Assembly (NCBI RefSeq): GCF_932276165.1
Contig: NC_063986.1
Coordinates: 9,622,501 to 9,686,500, forward strand
Reading direction: 5' to 3'
Source: Plutella xylostella
Taxonomy: Eukaryota; Arthropoda; Insecta; Lepidoptera; Plutellidae
Length of the DNA stretch: 64,000 nucleotides
The notes beneath the pieces were generated by a model. The model did not search any database and was not told the origin of the DNA. It worked only from the letters and a program-made list of their open reading frames with translations. This document shows positions 37,780 through 50,112 of the stretch, piece after piece. How positions within the stretch are numbered: the stretch's first letter is position 1; each line of letters starts with the position of its first letter. Position numbers and translations under genes: made by a program.

Positions 37780-40080
37780 GAATACGCCTACATAGCCTGT
37801 GTGAATAAATACTTCAGTAAGTAGGTAGTAGGTATAGTTGTTTTATACAAAACTCACTGAGCACTTACCCTGATGCTGGTGCTTTACTCTGAACCATAGA
37901 CTAACTGAACCTACAGTAATAGGTAGGTAGGTACACACTTATACATTATGTTAGTCCTAAACATCATCATCATCATCAGCCCGAACATAGTCGATGTGCA
38001 CATTGTAGGCCACTCCCGAGGATTCAAAATAAATAAACGGCGATAAATCAAAATAAATAAATAACATCATCAAGTAATCTAACTATCAGTTGTATTGAAA
38101 ACCACAGTTTAACTTTTGGATACTTACTAGTAACAAAGTTCAAGTTAAGTTGGACCACGGATAAAAAACCGATGCTTACTAAAAATAACGGACATGCGTT
38201 TATTTTATTGAACGATACATAATATTACATAATTGGGTCTATGCTGGTCATCAGAATCTATAATAAGTAAGTAAGTTTAAAGTACTTACCTGCTCACACT
38301 TTTTCATGTTTACCACTTGTGGGCAATTACCTCCCCTTTTACTTTCTATCGGGTGCCCTATTCAGAGAAACATAGTAGTTCCAATGCAATAGTGAATTCG
38401 TTATTGCACGACATGCAATTACAAAAAGTGGAGTTACGAGGTTTACGATCTAAGGTGACATCACCTTACAATATCAATAAAATACATTGTATTCTATAGT
38501 ATTCGCAGTCACTTTAGAATCGCTGAGCTGCCGCGAAGAGTGCAAGACCAAGCTCACACATTATTTTTATATGTAAATTAATGATAAATTAATTAGTTTA
38601 CGGATGACTGCACCTCTGCCCTATACTTATTTTACTACTTAGATGCACATGTAACATATGGAGAACAACTTAAACGTTTTAATTGCAGAAACAATCTCTG
38701 TTATTTTAAGTTACTTAGGTATATTAAGTACTTACCTATTTATTTATCGTTTCATGAAAGTTTGACATCACGGAAAGTTCCTAAAAGGCAGTGCTAAGCT
38801 GTCGCAGCGGTTTGGTAGTTTTAGGTTGGTACTAGGTGCCTAATACCTATATAAATATCTATTCGTGAAAATTAATTTCAATTTGACCTGCCGACACGAC
38901 ACAGAATATTCCGATAGGTAAGTACATAAAGGTACCTGCAGAGCTATTTGTGTAGTGCAGCTACGAAGCCTTAAAGTACGTAACGTACGTTATTTATGTA
39001 CGTAACCAACAAGTAAGTAATAAGTATGCAATACAAGTGCTAAATCTCTGCATAGGATTAACTGTAACTACCCCACACCAACACTGCACTTATCCCATAA
39101 TCCCTCAGGGGTAAAGGGGTAATGACCCCTTCTTTCAGGGTCCGCCGATTTAGGGCGTTTTTAATATCGTGCGGATTTCACCAAGCATGCAGGACCGCAC
39201 GACATTTTCCCAAGTCACACGTAGGTAAGTATTCCACGCATTAAAATAAATATTTGTATGAAAATAACACTTGCGGGTGTCACGCGTGCGGGGCAATCCC
39301 GCGTGCGTGATCAAATCCGCACGATATTTAAAACACCCTTACCCATCTACCCGGCAAACAATGGGCCTACCCAGTCGGGTGGAAATTGTTATTCCCGCAT
39401 CAATACCTACGTGATTCGGGTCACTTCGGGAGATGCTCGGGAACGCTCGGCCGCTTCAGAGTGTGAAGCTGTAAGGCGGTGTTGCTAGAAGAAGAAATTT
39501 TACCGAAATTAGGAGCGATTTGTTTGATTTTCGGGAATGTTTTAATTTTGCACATAAAAACATTTCATAACTATCTTTCTATTTAAATACGTAAGTCAAT
39601 ATTTTGGATTACAAGTTGTAAAAAAATATCTCGACTTTAATGTCAGATAACAAAATTACAGATAAAGTGTTACGATTTATCTAACAATTATTGTATAAGT
39701 ACTTAGGTACCTATTAGGTAGGTACTACCTAACATGTATAAGTACAAAAACTATTAGCAGCTAAGTAGAAGGCTATAATCAGATAGGGAAATCTATGATG
39801 CCGAATTAAGAACTTATACTTAATAAAAAGTTACTATGAATAAGTACTACTTACCTTTTTTAAACTTAATTAAATTCTTCTACACAGCGATCTTTTCCAG
39901 CATGACACATTTTACACAATCTAAAACAGCCGAACCTTATCTCATTCCAACATCAACACAACAACCAATTCTACAACCCACTCCCAATTTTCCCACCAAC
40001 CGGTACTTTGAACCTCTCGGCTGGCAACACAATTTCCCGGCTGCCCCGCTGTTGGCGCCATCTCGCCAGTTTCCACTCCG
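37780..40080. other. Intergenic; repeat-derived, no gene seen
   Basis: Holds a RTE-like tail (CATCATCATCATCAGCCCGA near 37,965), a foldback (AGGGCGTTTTTAATATCGTG CGGATTT near 39,152 and AAATCCGCACGATATTTAAAACACCCT near 39,325) and AT-rich sequence. Confidence 0.5.
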
Positions 40081-40084
40081 CGCG

Positions 40085-40178
40085 CGACCCTCGCTCACGC
40101 TCGCCTCACGACGTGTTTATTTACATTACTAGTGATAACAGTGTTGATACACCGACCCACCGGCCTGGCTGGAGACAG
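40085..40178 (+). other. Possible 5' non-coding exon of a plus-strand gene
   Basis: GC-rich segment ending GGAGACAG|GTTTGT. It could precede the coding exon at 45,384, but only the donor supports it. Confidence 0.25.
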
Positions 40179-42347
40179 GTTTGTCCTTTGTTTTTTTTTA
40201 AGAAAGAATTTTTGAATTTTTAAATTAAGGGTCTGCAATAGGGAATCGAGGGTTGGCATTGTCATAGAATTATGTAGTAAATGATGCTCTACAGCCTTGA
40301 AAAAAATCACACAGGTAGTTGAAGAGTCTAGCTAGGTGCTGAATCATTCGAATTTAAGTAAATGATTATGGATAACTGTAAATTAATTTCAGAATATCAA
40401 GAAAAACCAGTCAATCACACTCCCGTATTGTAACAACTGTGTCGTAATTATAAAGAATTTTCATATGATTTTTATCATATTATAAAGTTAAAGGCTTGGA
40501 CTAGGCGCTAAATACCTTGTTTTTTAATAAACACACACTTATTTTGTGTAAATTAATCCCAAACTTGAGCAATTTTTTTCCCTCAAATCTTCATACAAAT
40601 ATCTATGGCGGCTTTCTGTGTTATAAAATCATAAACACAAGTGACGTTTGACTCAGTTGGCCGCTGGCCTCCAAAGAAGGGTCACGTCGGTTTAGGCAGC
40701 ACTGACAGCTCGCGATCTTATCGTGTACAGATACAAAATCACTGCACATTGGTTGTCATTGCACTTTTTCGACACCAACATAATTTGATTTGAAATTGAG
40801 GAAGCATAATTCTTCCAGTATATTCAATACATTAAATTAAATTAGATAGTGTGCAATATTCTCGTGACATTACAGTCTCGTAAAGGTCTGGTGAGGAGCA
40901 GGAATATAGCGAATGGATCTAAGTGATGAAAATACGCACGAACATTAGGTTAGGGATCAAAAATACAATCTCTTGGTGCTGGTTGAGGTATGGTCTCGTG
41001 AGGATCTGATGAAGGCAGTAACACGGTGGTGGCTCAATTTTATTTCAAAGATGTTAATAGCTAAAAGCATCGAGTTTAGGCTATTAAGTATGTTTTTCAG
41101 AGAGAGAGAAAGAGATTTTATTTTTCCTCTGGATGTGTTAGGTTTACTGGGTTTACTAAGTTCATTCTGTTAATGGCATCAAGTTGTTATGTGTTCATAA
41201 GTAATAATTATTTATTAACAAAATGCTGTTGGTTCTCCACGAAAATGTAAAAATAAAAATAAAATAAATAAAAATAAATTCGTAACGTAAAATTGTCAAT
41301 GACGGAATTTCTTCTATAGACAGTAGACACAAAAAAAAACAAACGATAGATGGCGTGATTTGAAGATAAAGATACATTTATTCGACACATAGACAGCAAC
41401 AACAAAAAAAATACAGATTTAAAGAAAAGAAACACATACTTATACAAAACAATAAAGAAAAAAAAGGATACACATCAAAATAACTGGAAAAAATATAAGC
41501 CCCAATTTACTTGTGTGGGACAGGGAGTACCATAATATTTTTTTTGGGGTACTCCCCATCTATGCGAAATATAAGCTTGATATCTTTACCCGTTTCTGAG
41601 AAAAAGGGCGGTGACAGACAGTCAGACAGACAGACGGAAGACAAAGAGATCCTATAACGGTTGCTTTTTTTCTCTTGACGTTCGAAACCCTAAAATTAAG
41701 TAAAAATATTATGCTGCCAAAAAATGTACTTACAGGTATTGAAAAAGCGGTATATAAACAAATTATACCAGCAGAGGGTTCACCATTTAGCTGAATGTTA
41801 CTTAGAAAACGGCCTTGAGTGGCGGTCAAGTTGGTCCCCGCCTGCGATACTTTCCATTAACATTGGGACTCGTTTTCATGTTTTTAGCGTACAGTCAGGT
41901 TTTTAGTTTTTTATAATTGTATTTTTTTATTTGTAACTTTTTAGTTGTTTTTATTTTATGAAATTTTACGTCGGTAGGTAGTTCATGATCATTTTTTATT
42001 TCAATAATTTTGGTGTTGTTATTTAAATACATTCAATATGCATATTTTTGTAATGTGAAAATCAAGTCCTTTCATTTGATACCTTACACGGCAAAGTTGA
42101 ATTATTATTTTTTCGATCATCACGTTATGTCCTCAAGAGGGCGCTATGTACATTTTAATGGAACGTCACATAGCCTATAGCCATCGCGCCATCAATACGC
42201 TTCTAACAATACCTCATACATCAAAATATATCAAGCCGTTTAGGCTACAGGAGGGAACAAAGAAACAGACAAACATACATATATACATACATACAATCAA
42301 AAAACATTACCCTCCTCCTTCGGCAGTCGGGTAAAAAGGAGTAAGAC

Positions 42348-42515
42348 AGGGGGTCATTCTGAACTTTTGCTCTACGAGTTTTGGAAATTAACAAAAAAAA
42401 TACCTTTTTCATAGAAACTTTGTTGGACATGTGACTTTTTACCATGGAAAACAAATATTTTTTTTCGCGAATTTGCAAATCTCGTAGAACAAAAGTTGTT
42501 CAGAATGACCCCTTG
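42348..42515. mobile_element. Foldback MITE
   Basis: GGGGGTCATTCTGAACTTTTGC TCTACGAG at the left and CTCGTAGAACAAAAGTTGTTC AGAATGACCCC at the right. Confidence 0.8.
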
Positions 42516-43258
42516 AGTCATCCCCTTTTGGCTTAGTATAGCCCTTTTGCGACACTATGTATTTACTTTGCTTTGTCGTCGGGGTTCAGTTGGCTGGAGG
42601 ATGCCCGAAACTTATTATCTACACTTTAATACTTTTAGTTACCTTTCTACAAGTAAATACCACATTTGTTTGAGAAAGCTAACCGGGTTCCGAGTATAGA
42701 GTAAAGTGGCACCCCTATTAATTTCTACTCTTTCCTGGTGCCTACCAGTGTAAGTAAGAATTATACTTACTTACCCTAAAATCACCCAAAATGTACTTGA
42801 GCATAATTGTCAATAAAGTTGGCGAGTAAAAGTTTATCGACCCACTGTGCAAACTTACATGTGTGCGTGTCACTGCGTGTGCTGTGTGAAGAGCATTGAA
42901 AACCCAAAATTGGCGCGGCACGTCACCCTGTACGGGCCCTTAAGAATTTTGGTTGTTCTTATCTGCTACGCGATCTACGTTAAAGTTTGTTCTACGTTTC
43001 ACGATGATTGTTACTTTTCAAGTACGTTTTGGGATTTTCATAATAATGCATTTGCATACGAGTAAAGTTACAAGGATGTACCTAGTTACGATGATTTATG
43101 TAAGATGGTACTTACCTAACGTGACCATTTATTTTTTTTGTCAGAGCGGGACATCTGCGGATTTATGTTGCAAAAAAAACATCATTACAATTTTTATTAT
43201 ATTACAATCTTATCTGAATAAATATTATTCTTATTCTATTATTCTTATGTTGTTTATG

Positions 43259-44670
43259 TAGGGAATGAAATCTCGTACGAGATTTCCACCTAGCGAGATT
43301 TCGCGAGACCTGGCAAATTACGGGATCTCGCGAGATTGGAAGAATCGCTATTAAAACATTAATGCAAATGTTTATTTTTAGTAGGTCTACTAGTAACTGA
43401 CATATTTATAAAAATAAAGTCACTTTTATTTAAAAAAATAATGAAAACATTATCTATATTTATTATTTTGTAAATTTATTACTTTACTTTAAACAAATAG
43501 GAGTAATAGGAACATTGGTTATCCTAATCCTAACTAATATTATAAATGCGAAAGTAACTGTGTCTGTCTGTCTGTCTGTCTGTCTGTTACTCTTTCACGC
43601 CAAAACTACTGAAAGGATTTGAATGAAATTTGGTACACATACGGTCTAGACCCTGAGAAAGAACATAGGCTACTTTTTATCCCGGAATTCCCACGGGAAA
43701 ACTTTTTAAGGCGAAGCGAAGCGCGCGGGAACAGCTAGTTGTAAATAAAAACAAAAACTGAACTTCACAAGTTCTTAAATAAATGTTGTGAGATCGTATT
43801 AATCAAATAAAATAAATTCGAAAGAGAAGTCAGATCAAGGTACGGAAAGGCAAGTTAATTTTTTTGCAAATTATTTTGATTCTGAAGACATACGTAACTA
43901 AATTCTAATTTTAGAGCTGTCAAAACCTTATTTTATTTGTTTAAAATTCGACTCTATGTGTGTTTCAAGGCTCGTTGACACAGTGCGAGCTGCTGCCTGG
44001 CCAGTAGACAGCTACTCGGTTTGTGTACTCGTACGTCAGTAGCTCGGCTCGCCTTTGCTGTCTACACGACACCCAGTCCCAGTGTGAGTCAAGTCGCAGC
44101 GTAGCACACAAAAAAACACGATTCCCACTCACAACTGTCCGGCTGGCACTGGCGAGCTACTGCCAAACGCGTCCAAACGATGCGAGCGACGGCCGAGCCG
44201 CTGTTATGGGCGAGTTGCTGCAGGCGAGCAGGCGAGTGAAAACAAAAAATGTTAAAGTAACTCGGATGCGAGCTACTGACCAACTCGCACGTACGAGTTA
44301 CTCGTAAGTTACGTCCAAACAGTGCGAGTTACTGCAGTGCAGCTACTCGGAAGGCTGACTCGTACGCTATCTCGCACTGTGTAAACTAGCCATAATTGTC
44401 ATTTTTTTCTGTTTTTTAGAAAAAAAAAATTATACAGCGTTAAAATTTGAATTTCTGACTTTCGAATCTACATTATTGGCTTCTCAAAAAACTCATCATC
44501 TGATAGACAACTTCTGATTTTGCATGAAATACCTACACGTCGTCACGCTGCGTTTGTCGATCTCGTTATGTCGCGAGATCTCGTACGAAATTTACCGAGT
44601 TTCAATCTCGTTAAATATGGCTGGGATCTCGCGAATTCGGGATTTCGGCAGGATGAGATTGCATTCCCTA
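43259..44670. mobile_element. ~1.4-kb hAT-like element carrying nested insertions
   Basis: TAGGGAATGAAATCTCGTACG at the left and GATGAGATTGCATTCCCTA at the right are inverted. The flanks TGTTTATG/AGTCTATG could be a degenerate 8-bp target duplication. Subterminal ATCTCGCGAGAT-type palindromes. Contains Helitron copy 3 and a further repeat of GTGCGAG/CTCGCAC character (about 43,970-44,395). Confidence 0.7.
43528..43738 (+). mobile_element. Lep1-like Helitron copy 3
   Basis: TCCTAACTAATATTATAAAT to GGAACAGCTAG, with an expanded (GTCT)n tract. Confidence 0.85.
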
Positions 44671-45383
44671 AGTCTATGTGAGAGGTAAAAAGATATATAG
44701 CTGTCTCAAGTGATTAATGCAAAATGTAGGTAATTTAAATTATCGTTTCGCCTGTTTATGAAAGCGGGACATTTTTGCCCTCGCGGGGGACAGCGGGACG
44801 GACAGCTTGAAAGCGGGACTGTCCCGCCGAAAGCGGGACGTATGGTCACCTTATACTTACCTAATTACGAGCTGCTTTATGGCTTCATGTTTTTCATTTC
44901 CTAAGGATAAAAATAATATTTTAAAGTAAGTAACCCACTGAAACCTACTTATTATAGGCTAACCTATTTAAAGTATTATACTATAATGTATTATGTTTAT
45001 CCAAACTACCAACCTACCTTGTTCATTTTTAGTTAAGGCCTCCCTCTCATTAGTTGCCAATAAGAAAACATAACAAAGCACAACGAATCCCTTGAGAATA
45101 CATACATACATAACATACCTATATTCCCCAGGGATTCCTTGTTCAAACATACACATATACACAAGGCTATACCCAGCTAACAAATAACGGATTCAATTAT
45201 ATTTACCGACGACGTTACCATACTCATAACTTATAACTTCGTTAGTGAAATTTTGCCTTACTACCATTACAAATAATTACCCACAACTTCTTACGGAATC
45301 TCAATAAAGGCTAAACTAAATCTTTATACTTACAAAACAGTCTAATGGAACACAATTAGATGATAGTTTTTCATGAATTTCAG

Positions 45384-45487
45384 GAGGAGCTAGGAGTGCA
45401 GTGTTCAGTCTCGGAGGGATTCAGGAGTCTGTGCCATGGCGGAGGTGACGGCAGCCGCTAGCAAGCTGCAGGATAAACATAGTGCAG
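45384..45487 (+). CDS. Candidate first coding exon of a rightward gene
   Basis: Acceptor TGAATTTCAG, leader, then GCCATGG at 45436 and MAEVTAAASKLQDKHSA followed by the donor GCAG|GTAAAT. The good Kozak context, GC-richer codons and paired splice sites make a real exon likely. No downstream exon is evident up to 64 kb, so the gene either has a very long intron or the call is wrong. I do not recognise the product. Confidence 0.5.
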
Positions 45488-46580
45488 GTAAATTAGCATC
45501 TTCTACTATGAAGGAAGAGGTTAGAGGCGGTACAGTTCGGTCAAAACAACTTGATAGTTCCTGAAATAATAGGCAGTTTTTTTAATTTATTTATTAAAAC
45601 TTTATGATACACATAAAAGCAAAACATTATAAAGAACACAAATAAAAAAAAAACGCATAGTACGTATACAAAGGCGGGCTTATTGCCAAAAATCAATTTC
45701 TTCCAGCCAACCTACGACTGGGTGAAAGAGAAGTTATTAGTTAGACTAGGTACAAAAGTGCATTCGCTGCCTACTGCAGAAACTATCAAGTGGCTTGGAC
45801 GGATCTGTAACTGCTTAATTTTCTTAAGGTTGTATAAGTAGTGGTTGTACCTATATGACATCTAGAATACAAATAATGATTTAAAGACAGGAACCACAAA
45901 AAGTTATGCCAGTTCCTATCTTAATGCATAAATCTTTCACCCATGACTATGTTTTGTACGTCTAAGTTTTACAGATACTTACATGCGTTTTCAAACATCC
46001 TAGAAATCTTTATAACATTACGAAGGTCATTTTAAAAGCAGCGATGATGTAATGAGCAATGACAATGACTCTAATGACATTATAAAATGTAGGTACTTAC
46101 CTAAATATATCGATAATTTATTATTATAGCAACAAAAACAACCCAATATAAGATAATCTCAAGATAGAAAGCAGGTTAATCATGGCTCGAAGGTGCGATA
46201 TGTACCTATGTATGTAGATACTTACTTATGTACTTTAGGTAAGTATATTGCGAAACACTTTGAGTTTTCACACTCAGTTGATAACACGATGACAAGAAGT
46301 GAAGTAATGCATGATGTAAGAATAGCTTGCCTAAGATCCTAAATCCTAAAATGGTGTTCACTTTCCTTAGAAATCCATATGTAAGTATATGTATATACTT
46401 AGGTATATTCGTAAGTAAGTATATAATATAATAGCATTATGATAAAAATGCAATTAAATATCGAAAAAAAATCAATTAACTTATCGCTAAATGTAAGTAT
46501 CAATTTTATTATAGTCTGTCAATGTTATAAAACATTAATGACTACCAAAATTAATATCTACATTCAGTTCACAATACATA

Positions 46581-46652
46581 TCCCGTATGGTCTAGTGGCT
46601 AGGATACCTGGCTTTCACCCAGGAGGCTCGGGTTCGATTCCCGGTACGGGAA
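46581..46652 (+). tRNA. tRNA-Glu (anticodon UUC)
   Basis: 72 nt. Acceptor stem TCCCGTA pairs with TACGGGA; A box TGGTCTAGTGGCTAGGAT, anticodon arm CCTGG-CTTTCAC-CCAGG with TTC, B box GGTTCGATTCC. No intron. T-rich sequence follows for Pol III termination. Confidence 0.96.
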
Positions 46653-46921
46653 AATATTTTATTTCTTATACTTAAGTACATAATAGGTACTCTCTATTCT
46701 CTTTCGTTCTTGTTTTATTTTTCAATCACTGCGACAACTATATTGTTGATTATGTCTGATGATTTTTAGAAAATATAAACAGTATCTATTTATAAATATC
46801 TGTTGGTTAAAATAAATGCCCATTAAACTAGCACGTCCTTATCCTCATTTGAAAAGTCATAAAATTGAGGATGAAGCGTGAATTAGTTCCGTTGACATCA
46901 AATTCTCTGTTCAGTTTTAGT

Positions 46922-47092
46922 AGTTTCAACAGGATGTGGGCGGGTCGAGTGTGGCTCCAATATGGAGACAAATGTCCACAATCTCCGTCAACTGCTGCCT
47001 GGATTATTGAACGAGCAAATAGAAATTGTCAAATATGTCGAAGATCCGATAACCGTGTATGGGGTAAACGTGTTCTGCAGTGGACCGCGACT
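46922..47092 (+). pseudogene. Coding-like fragment of unknown origin, cut by a MITE
   Basis: After an acceptor-like TTTCAACAG (46932), a frame reads CGRVECGSNMETNVHNLRQL through IVKYVEDPITVYGV and FCSGPRLY, then enters the MITE at 47093. It looks like exon sequence or a gene fragment; I do not recognise it. Confidence 0.35.
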
Positions 47093-47290
47093 ATACAGGT
47101 TGTTGCAAAAAGGGTATACTAAGCCGAAACCAGCACGTGCAGCATGTTATAGGTATCTAAGCCCGAAACTGAAATCAGAATTTCAAAATTCGCGAATTAT
47201 AAAAACATTTTCCATTTTTTTTATAAGTATAACATGATGCACATAATATTATAGGTTTCGGCCTAGTATACCCTTTTTGCAACCTGTATA
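47093..47290. mobile_element. Complete MITE
   Basis: ATACAGGTTGTTGCAAAAAGG GTATACTAAGCCGAAACC is inverted at GGTTTCGGCCTAGTATACCC TTTTTGCAACCTGTAT. Confidence 0.88.
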
Positions 47291-47294
47291 GGGA

Positions 47295-47435
47295 AACGTA
47301 GAGTAGGATAGCCTCCGACTAGATGGTGTGATGGCTTGCGAAAGGCTATTGGTAATGATTTGCTAAGGAAAGCAATAGATAGAATCCAGTGGCGTGCTTT
47401 GGGAGAGGCCTACGTCCAGCAGTAAATTGGTCAGA
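47295..47435 (+). mobile_element. RTE-like LINE C-terminal fragment
   Basis: Translates as PPTRWCDGLRKAIGNDLL then RIQWRALGEAYVQQ-stop, the typical end of lepidopteran RTE ORF2, followed by CAGCAGTAAATTGG. Confidence 0.75.
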
Positions 47436-48049
47436 TAAAAAAAAAGTTGCTTAAGGCTGATAGAAATAGTTACTTGTACCTACCACCTGGCCCACCAAAT
47501 ACATTGCTGTACCACCACCACACATTAGGTATAAAAAATCCTTAAAAAAATCATTTCGTTCCCATTTCTGAAACCGGCAGTAAGACCACACAAACACTCA
47601 AAGTTTCCAATGGAAGGACCATTTAATTTAATTTCAATTAATTGTTATTCTCCGCGCGGATCGTAAATACTTGTTAACACTAACAAATGGCTGCGACATT
47701 TGATTAAGATTGTTAACAGTTTATGAATCGTAAAATTAAATTTACCAAATCAAATATTAAAGCGACTGATAAAAATCAGTTCATTTTATAGATATTTGGT
47801 GCATTCACGAGATAATTAATAAATAAACACGTGCATGTATGCATCCTGTGCATCCGTTTTTGTTTTTTTTTCAAATCCCATTTTTGTTGATTAGTTAATT
47901 AATTAATAGATAATCTAAGTGTACAGTACAGTAAGTACTTACTCTAATAACGTATTCTTAGCGAACTGTGTATTACTTATAAGAAAAATCTCTTATTTAC
48001 TTATCTAGTTACCTATGTACCTATGTATGTATGTACCTATGTATGTAAA

Positions 48050-48300
48050 CGACCGAATGGCGTAGTGGTTAGTGACCCTGACTACTGAGCCGATGGTCCC
48101 GGGTTCGATTCGCGGCTGGGGCAGATATTTGTTTAAACACAGATATTTGTTCTCGGGTCTTGGATGTGCCCGTAAAATGGCAATAGGCCCGCCCCCTATT
48201 ACATTGGGACTAACATAACACTCTGGCGAAAAGTGGGTGCAGCAATGCACCTCTGCCTACCCCACAAGGGAGTACATTAGTACAAGGCGTGAGTGCGTGT
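48050..48300 (+). mobile_element. tRNA-derived SINE copy A
   Basis: Head GACCGAATGGCGTAGTGGTT AGTGACC with A box and GGTTCGATTCG B box, then GGGGCAGATATTTGTTTAAAC; its 3' part differs from copy B (CCGCCCCCTATTACATTGGG). Confidence 0.85.
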
Positions 48301-48649
48301 GTTTGTGTGTGTTACCTATGTACGTAGGTGTCGAAAATGATATGAGATGTTCAAAAATATCTCAATTCGAATGTGTTTCGAAGACGTTGACCGCCCGCCA
48401 AGAGTAAATAGAGCACAAGTATATAGGTAGGTGGCCTTCTCAAAATATAGCGATATTGTATTGATGATATTTACCGATATTGTCACAAGCCGAAAAAAGA
48501 TACGATACATAATATTTTTAACCTTAGGCGTGTTTGTATTTTATAGCCGGCGAAAACACTGGGAGTACTGGGACTATACCTATGCTAAACCGTTTTTAGT
48601 TTTGCTTGTAAGTGGAATAAAATTTGCATGATGGCATCATACTTTGATT

Positions 48650-48912
48650 GACGACCGAATGGCGTAGTGGTTAGTGACCCTGACTACTGAGCCGAAGGTC
48701 CCGGGTTCGATTCCCGGCTGGGGCAGATATTTGTTTAAACACAGATATTTGTACTCGGGTCTTGGGTGTTGATATTTATATTTAGTATCTATCTATCTAT
48801 CTATGTATTTGTGTAGATATATCAGCTGTCCGACACCCATAACACAGGTTCTGCCTAGCTTGGGGTCGGATGGCCGTGTGTGAGATGTCCCCAAATATTA
48901 AAAAAAAAAAAA
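48650..48912 (+). mobile_element. tRNA-derived SINE copy B, with poly-A tail
   Basis: Same head as copy A. It has a (TATC)n tract, a conserved end AGCTTGGGGTCGGATGGCCG TGTGTGAGATGTCCCC and an A-rich tail at 48,898-48,912. Confidence 0.9.
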
Positions 48913-49145
48913 ATACTTGCTTACTTAGGTACTTACCTACTTATTTAAAAATGTTCTCACTAGGTAGCTATTGCGAAAGACTAAAAAAATTGTCGGTATA
49001 GAACATCGCGAACTAGATAGAATAATAACAATCATGTTTTATTAGTTCGACCTTATATGACTATTAAAAATGGCTCAGGTTGTAGTAGAATAGGTAATCT
49101 TTGCTTTCCCAGTCTTTCAGAGATTTAAGTCTTTGATTATTTAAT

Positions 49146-49295
49146 TATGCCAAGTTTCACTATCGTCTGTTAGATCATTAACACCTCTGTTACATTCTAA
49201 TGTCATCTCCATAATAAATTCTTGACAGATGTGTCAGTCAACAACAACTAATCCCTAGTTATGATCTAACAGAGTACGGTGAAACTGGGGCTTAC
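49146..49295. mobile_element. MITE related to 3912-4067
   Basis: Ends TGCCAAGTTTCAC and GTGAAACTGGGGC; inner TCTGTTAGATC/GATCTAACAGA and the shared TTGACAGATGTGTCA core. Confidence 0.75.
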
Positions 49296-49767
49296 CTACC
49301 TATTTTAGGATTATCTAGTTTTTCGTTTGTGACAGTGGCCAGCGGTTATCTTCGTCTGCAGCTGACCGGGTGCCCCGATGCACTACAGTTACAATACTTA
49401 TATCTAAATATAACTATCCATATCAATAAGATCCACTAAAATAATACGTGAATAGATTTTCTCACGTGCTTTTACAATATTTTACTTTAAATGTTTGGTG
49501 GCTTTGGTGCTAGACCCTTAGAATAAAATACTTACCAACAAAAGCGGTTCATGTACTTATCAAATTTACTTTTGTTTCTAAACTTTATATTCTGAGCTGA
49601 TATTTACTGAGTTGTTAGTTAATAAAAGCCAGTAATTATAAACCGTAACAAATGGTAACAGCCGCGGTCTGCAGGTGACACAGTGCATTCTGCCATTACA
49701 GTGAGGTCGACCCCCTATTCACAACCAAGTATCCACAAATATTATAGGTAATATTAGTGGATACTTC

Positions 49768-49956
49768 ACATTTATAAATGCAAAAGTAACTGTGTCTGTC
49801 TGTCTGACAGACACAGTTATGGATAAAAAAACGCATATGAATGAAATTTGGTACAATTATGGTCTAGATCTTAGGAAAGAACATAGGCTACTTTTTATCT
49901 CGGAATTCCTACGGGAAAACTTTTTAAGGCGAAGCGAAGCTCGTGGGAACAGCTAG
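49768..49956 (+). mobile_element. Lep1-like Helitron copy 4 (diverged)
   Basis: Retains AAAGAACATAGGCTACTTTT and the GGCGAAGCGAAGCTCG...CAGCTAG end; the 5' part is rearranged with a GTCTGTCTGACAGAC palindrome. Confidence 0.75.
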
Positions 49957-49984
49957 TACCTTATAAAAACCAAAAAAACTATGA

Positions 49985-50112
49985 GTAGTTGTTACTATGT
50001 CCACCAACCCGCACTAGGCCAGCGTGGTGAACTAGGCCCAAAACCCTTCCTTCATTGGAAGGAGACCCGTGCCCCAGCAGTGTGGACGTGATGGGTTATG
50101 ATGATATGATGA
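49985..50112 (+). mobile_element. LINE 3' tail (family a)
   Basis: CACTAGGCCAGCGTGGTGAA...CCTTCCTTCATTGGAAGGAG...GTGATGGGTTATGATGATATGATG. Other members at 55,030-55,140 (minus) and 58,978-59,090 (plus). Confidence 0.7.

Noticed and set aside
39836..40132. 98-residue plus frame
   Set aside because: No homology, no splice support; composition fits chance or 5' UTR.
48050..48912. tRNA-like heads with A and B boxes
   Set aside because: They are SINE promoters; no cloverleaf closes and they continue into SINE bodies.
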